Assembly: GCA_934525405.1 (NCBI GenBank) | Contig: CAKSZF010000014.1 | Coordinates: 1-31,306 of the forward strand | Length of the DNA: 31,306 bases | DNA from: an uncultured Faecalibacterium sp. | Lineage (GTDB): Bacteria; Bacillota; Clostridia; Oscillospirales; Ruminococcaceae | Direction of reading: 5' to 3' | Shown here: piece after piece, positions 29,082 through 31,306 of the stretch | How the letters are laid out: every line of letters begins with the position of its first letter | Position numbering within the stretch: position 1 is the first letter of the stretch | Made by a program: the position numbers and the translations under genes | The notes under the pieces: model-generated | Database searches by the model: none | What the model saw: only the letters and a program-made list of their open reading frames with translations | What the model was told of the DNA's origin: nothing

Positions 29082-29110
29082 AAGATACGCTTCTGCCCTT
29101 CTGCTGTCAA
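29082..29110 (-). promoter_or_regulatory. Promoter of the candidate small RNA
   Basis: Perfect TTGACA -35 (29105-29110), 17-base spacer, TATCTT -10 (29082-29087), minus strand. Confidence 0.55.
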
Positions 29111-29162
29111 CGGCTCTGCACAAATTCATCAAAGCCACAAAAAACGGTTTCTTTTTTGTATA

Positions 29163-29260
29163 AAAAACCGCCCCGGCTTCCTGTTGTGGAAACCGGGGCG
29201 GTTCGTTTGCTTTATTTGTGCTTTTTCAAGCGCTCACGCAATCACTTGCGGGGGTTCTTG
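29163..29260. repeat. Flanking direct repeat, right copy (B)
   Basis: Second copy of the 97-base repeat at 18841-18938, same orientation. Its hairpin arms are AACCGCCCCGG (29166-29176) and CCGGGGCGGTT (29193-29203), followed on the minus strand by TTTTTT, a strong terminator. The coding-like tail in this copy is broken by an in-frame TGA. Confidence 0.75.
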
Positions 29261-29502
29261 ATGGCAGCCTGGGCTGCACTTTATAAACAGAGAGCACAAG
29301 AAAACACACATTTACGATATTTATTTTTTCAGTCATTCGATTCTTCGTCCACATTGTAATATTTTCGGGAAATAACACATTTTTGGATTTGAAGTTTTTG
29401 GAACAATCTACAACGCATTTTTTCATCCATTTTCATATCCATTTTTTCTCAAAAATTGAATTTCAAAAAATTTCCATATCACAAAGAGGAGGTGTTTTCC
29501 AC

Positions 29503-29547
29503 ATGAACAAGCACTCACAGTTGAAAATCCGAGGACACACCAAATGA
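29503..29547 (+). CDS. 14-residue leader ORF coupled to repA
   Basis: MNKHSQLKIRGHTK, preceded by an excellent AGAGGAGGTG ribosome-binding site. Its TGA stop (29545-29547) overlaps the repA ATG (29544-29546) as ATGA. repA itself has no clear ribosome-binding site, so translation of this peptide probably delivers ribosomes to repA. The strength of the site and the overlap support it despite its small size. Confidence 0.55.
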   Translation: MNKHSQLKIRGHTK

Positions 29548-30410
29548 CGCTGGACTACTTCTACGGGCAGTCGGGCGAACTGTTCTCCTACTTCCGCATC
29601 CCAAAGGCACTGTTCCAAGACCACCGCTTCCGGCAGCTCTCCACCGATGCCCGGACGCTGTACGGCATCCTGCTGGACCGTATGAGCCTGTCAGTCAAGA
29701 ACGGCTGGTTGGACGAGCAGGGGCGAGTGTATATCATCTATACAGTCCGGGAAGTACAGGAATCCCTCTGCTGCGCCGAACACAAGGCGGTCAAGCTGTT
29801 CCGGGAACTGGAGGGCATCGACCTCATCGAGCGCAAACGCCGTGGTCTGGGCAGACCCAGCCTAATCTACGTCAAGGACTTTTCCTCTGGCTTGCCAAAA
29901 GCGCAAGTACAGAATTGCCCAAACAGCAATTCTGGTGCTGCCGAAAGCGCAATTCTGGAGCAGCCAAAACCGCAAGCAAATAAGACTGATAAGAATAAGA
30001 CAGAGTGGAACGATCCTGACCCTATCTATTCCGGGGGCATCCGGGAGCAGCTTGAGGATTATTTTTATCAGTCTTTGGAGGTGGACCTCCTGCTCCGGCT
30101 CTGCCCGGACGATGAGGACACCATCTACCAGATCGTAGACTTGCTTGTGGATACCTGTTCCACCAAACGCAAGATGTTGCGGATTGCCGGAGATGATAAG
30201 CCCACCGAGGTGGTACGCAGTCGGCTGAAAAAGCTGAACGCTGACCACATCCGTTTCGTGCTGGAATCTCTGGCAGAGAACACCGCCCCGGTGCGGAACA
30301 TGAAGCAGTATCTGCTGGCGATGCTCTACAATGCGCCCACCACCATGAACCTCTACTATCAGAACAAGACGAACCACGACTTCGCACGCGGTTCACCGAA
30401 AGCGGGGTGA
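29544..30410 (+). CDS. Replication initiator protein A (RepA_N family) of an integrative or plasmid element
   Basis: 288-residue replication initiator. The RepA_N domain (about residues 10-110) is recognisable: YFRIPKALFQDHRFRQLSTDARTLYGILLDRMSLS, then YIIYTVREVQESL and KLFRELEGIDLIERKRRGLGRP, a winged-helix fold that binds the element's origin. After a polar linker (about 113-160), the C-terminal domain (QLEDYFYQSLEVDLLLRL to QYLLAMLYNAPTTMNLYY) is typical of versions found in Firmicute conjugative elements. The stop TGA (30408-30410) shares a base with an ATG at 30410 (TGATG), the usual coupling to parA. It is probably part of an ICE that continues beyond the window. Confidence 0.88.
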   Translation: MTLDYFYGQSGELFSYFRIPKALFQDHRFRQLSTDARTLYGILLDRMSLSVKNGWLDEQGRVYIIYTVREVQESLCCAEHKAVKLFRELEGIDLIERKRRGLGRPSLIYVKDFSSGLPKAQVQNCPNSNSGAAESAILEQPKPQANKTDKNKTEWNDPDPIYSGGIREQLEDYFYQSLEVDLLLRLCPDDEDTIYQIVDLLVDTCSTKRKMLRIAGDDKPTEVVRSRLKKLNADHIRFVLESLAENTAPVRNMKQYLLAMLYNAPTTMNLYYQNKTNHDFARGSPKAG

Positions 30411-30414
30411 TGTT

Positions 30415-31209
30415 ATCGCAAAGAAAGCTACGATTATCGCAGTCACAAATCAAAAAGGCGGTGTGGGGAAAAGCACCACCTGTGAGAATCTGGGCATCGG
30501 GCTGGCAATGGAGGGCAAAAAAGTCCTGTTGGTGGATGCTGATCCACAGGGGTCACTTACCATTAGCATGGGCTGGCAGCAGCCCGATGAACTGCCTACC
30601 ACCCTTTCCACCCTGATGCAGAAAGCCATGAACGACCAGCCCATTCCGCCCGGTGACGGCATCCTACACCATGCAGAGGGCGTTGACCTGATTCCTGCCA
30701 ACATCGAACTGGCAGGGCTGGAAGTTGCCCTCGTGAACAGCATGAACCGGGAAAAGATGCTCAAACAGGTGTTGGAGGGGGCAAAGCGGGAGTATGATTA
30801 TATCCTGCTGGACTGTATGCCCTCGCTGGGGATGCTCACCATCAACGCACTGGCGGCGGCAGACGCTGCCCTGATTCCAGTGCAGGCGCAGTACCTGTCC
30901 GCAAAAGGCTTAGAACAGCTTTTGCAAACCGTTCAGAAGGTCCGGCGGCAGATCAACCCGAAATTGAAAATTGAGGGTATTTTGCTGACCATGACCGACA
31001 GCCGCACCAACTACGGAAAGCAGATCAGCAATCTGATCCGGCAGGCATGCGGAAAGCACTTGAAGGTGTTCGAGCAGACCATTCCCCGGTCAGTCCGTGC
31101 GGCTGAAACCAGTGCGGCAGGCAAAAGCATCTTTGCCTATGACCCCAAGGGCAAGGTGGCAGAAGCCTATAAATCTCTTGCGAAGGAGGTGCTGGCGGAT
31201 GCCGATTGA
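30415..31209 (+). CDS. parA: ParA-type partition ATPase, start disrupted or noncanonical
   Basis: Walker-type ATPase that positions or stabilises the mobile element. The deviant Walker A motif QKGGVGKSTTCENLG, Walker B YDYILLDCMPSLGMLT and A' VLLVDADPQGS are intact, and the rest (VPVQAQYLSAKGLEQLLQ-like, here IPVQAQ) is typical. Oddity: the frame has no ATG, GTG or TTG upstream of the P-loop; the first canonical start, GTG at 30463, would remove the signature Lys. I begin at ATC 30415, which would read (M)AKKATIIAVTNQKGG. The ATG at 30410 coupled to the repA stop is out of frame; removing two bases after its third codon would restore MLSKKATIIA. So this is either an ATC start, a frameshift or a sequence error. 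Confidence 0.8.
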   Translation: MAKKATIIAVTNQKGGVGKSTTCENLGIGLAMEGKKVLLVDADPQGSLTISMGWQQPDELPTTLSTLMQKAMNDQPIPPGDGILHHAEGVDLIPANIELAGLEVALVNSMNREKMLKQVLEGAKREYDYILLDCMPSLGMLTINALAAADAALIPVQAQYLSAKGLEQLLQTVQKVRRQINPKLKIEGILLTMTDSRTNYGKQISNLIRQACGKHLKVFEQTIPRSVRAAETSAAGKSIFAYDPKGKVAEAYKSLAKEVLADAD

Positions 31210-31219
31210 CAGCGGAAAC

Positions 31220-31306
31220 TTAGCTCTGAAAATGCTGGTTGTAGTGGTACTCCACCACATCCATCGATCCTTCGTCGTAGCCGTGATACTTGCAGTAGCC
31301 GCTGGC
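31220..31306 (-). CDS. C-terminal end of an unknown minus-strand gene (cut by window edge)
   Basis: The last 29 codons on the minus strand read ASGYCKYHGYDEGSMDVVEY followed by HYNQHFQS and a TAA at 31220-31222. The composition looks like a real protein tail, and the plus strand here looks less protein-like. I do not recognise the family. Only the end is visible, so it could be chance. Confidence 0.35.
   Translation of the reverse strand, partial: ASGYCKYHGYDEGSMDVVEYHYNQHFQS

Overview
The window looks like a chromosome segment of a GC-rich, anaerobic Clostridia-type Firmicute. Faecalibacterium or a close relative is my best guess, from the gene content (hexuronate uxa genes, GlnRS, split MetH, a YitT protein, a Cas2-DnaQ type I-E CRISPR system) and from overall feel. 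No 16S rRNA or other species marker is present, so this is inference.

Layout. 1-710: the 5' part of purA (minus). 962-2719: a LysR regulator and a DUF1275/YoaK membrane protein, convergent on a shared hairpin terminator. 2902-3312: a NifX-fold metal or cofactor protein with a His/Cys-rich tail. 3687-9685: a hexuronate (galacturonate/glucuronate) block. uxaB, uxaA, a small membrane protein and an aldose-1-epimerase-like gene lie on the minus strand. uxaC diverges from uxaB, and the shared 316-base promoter region carries two TTGTATACA palindromes placed like operators. 9932-14614: a YitT-family membrane protein, glnS, an FMN-binding protein, a D-2-hydroxyacid dehydrogenase and an orphan HPt protein. 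14968-15040: tRNA-Pro(TGG). 15261-18360: a methionine synthase split into a separate reactivation-domain protein and a MetH lacking that domain, translationally overlapped.

18361-29260 holds the most interesting material. First comes a likely unannotated structured RNA (about 18496-18766) whose terminator loop is an anti-Shine-Dalgarno pyrimidine tract. Next is a complete type I-E CRISPR-Cas locus on the minus strand: cas3, cas8e, cse2, cas7e, cas5e, cas6e, cas1, a cas2-DnaQ fusion, then a 13-repeat/12-spacer array. A roughly 97-base imperfect direct repeat (gene-tail-like sequence plus a strong minus-strand terminator) lies on each side of the locus. Upstream of cas3 is a candidate small RNA with its own promoter and terminator. 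The crRNA precursor probably runs leftwards from cas2 into the array and stops at the left repeat copy.

29280-31306: AT-rich DNA, then the start of an ICE- or plasmid-like replication/partition module (14-codon leader ORF, RepA_N-type initiator, ParA). The ParA reading frame has no canonical start codon. The expected next partition gene is not recognisable, and the last 87 bases read better as the tail of a minus-strand gene. The CRISPR-Cas locus therefore sits between conserved housekeeping genes and mobile-element DNA.
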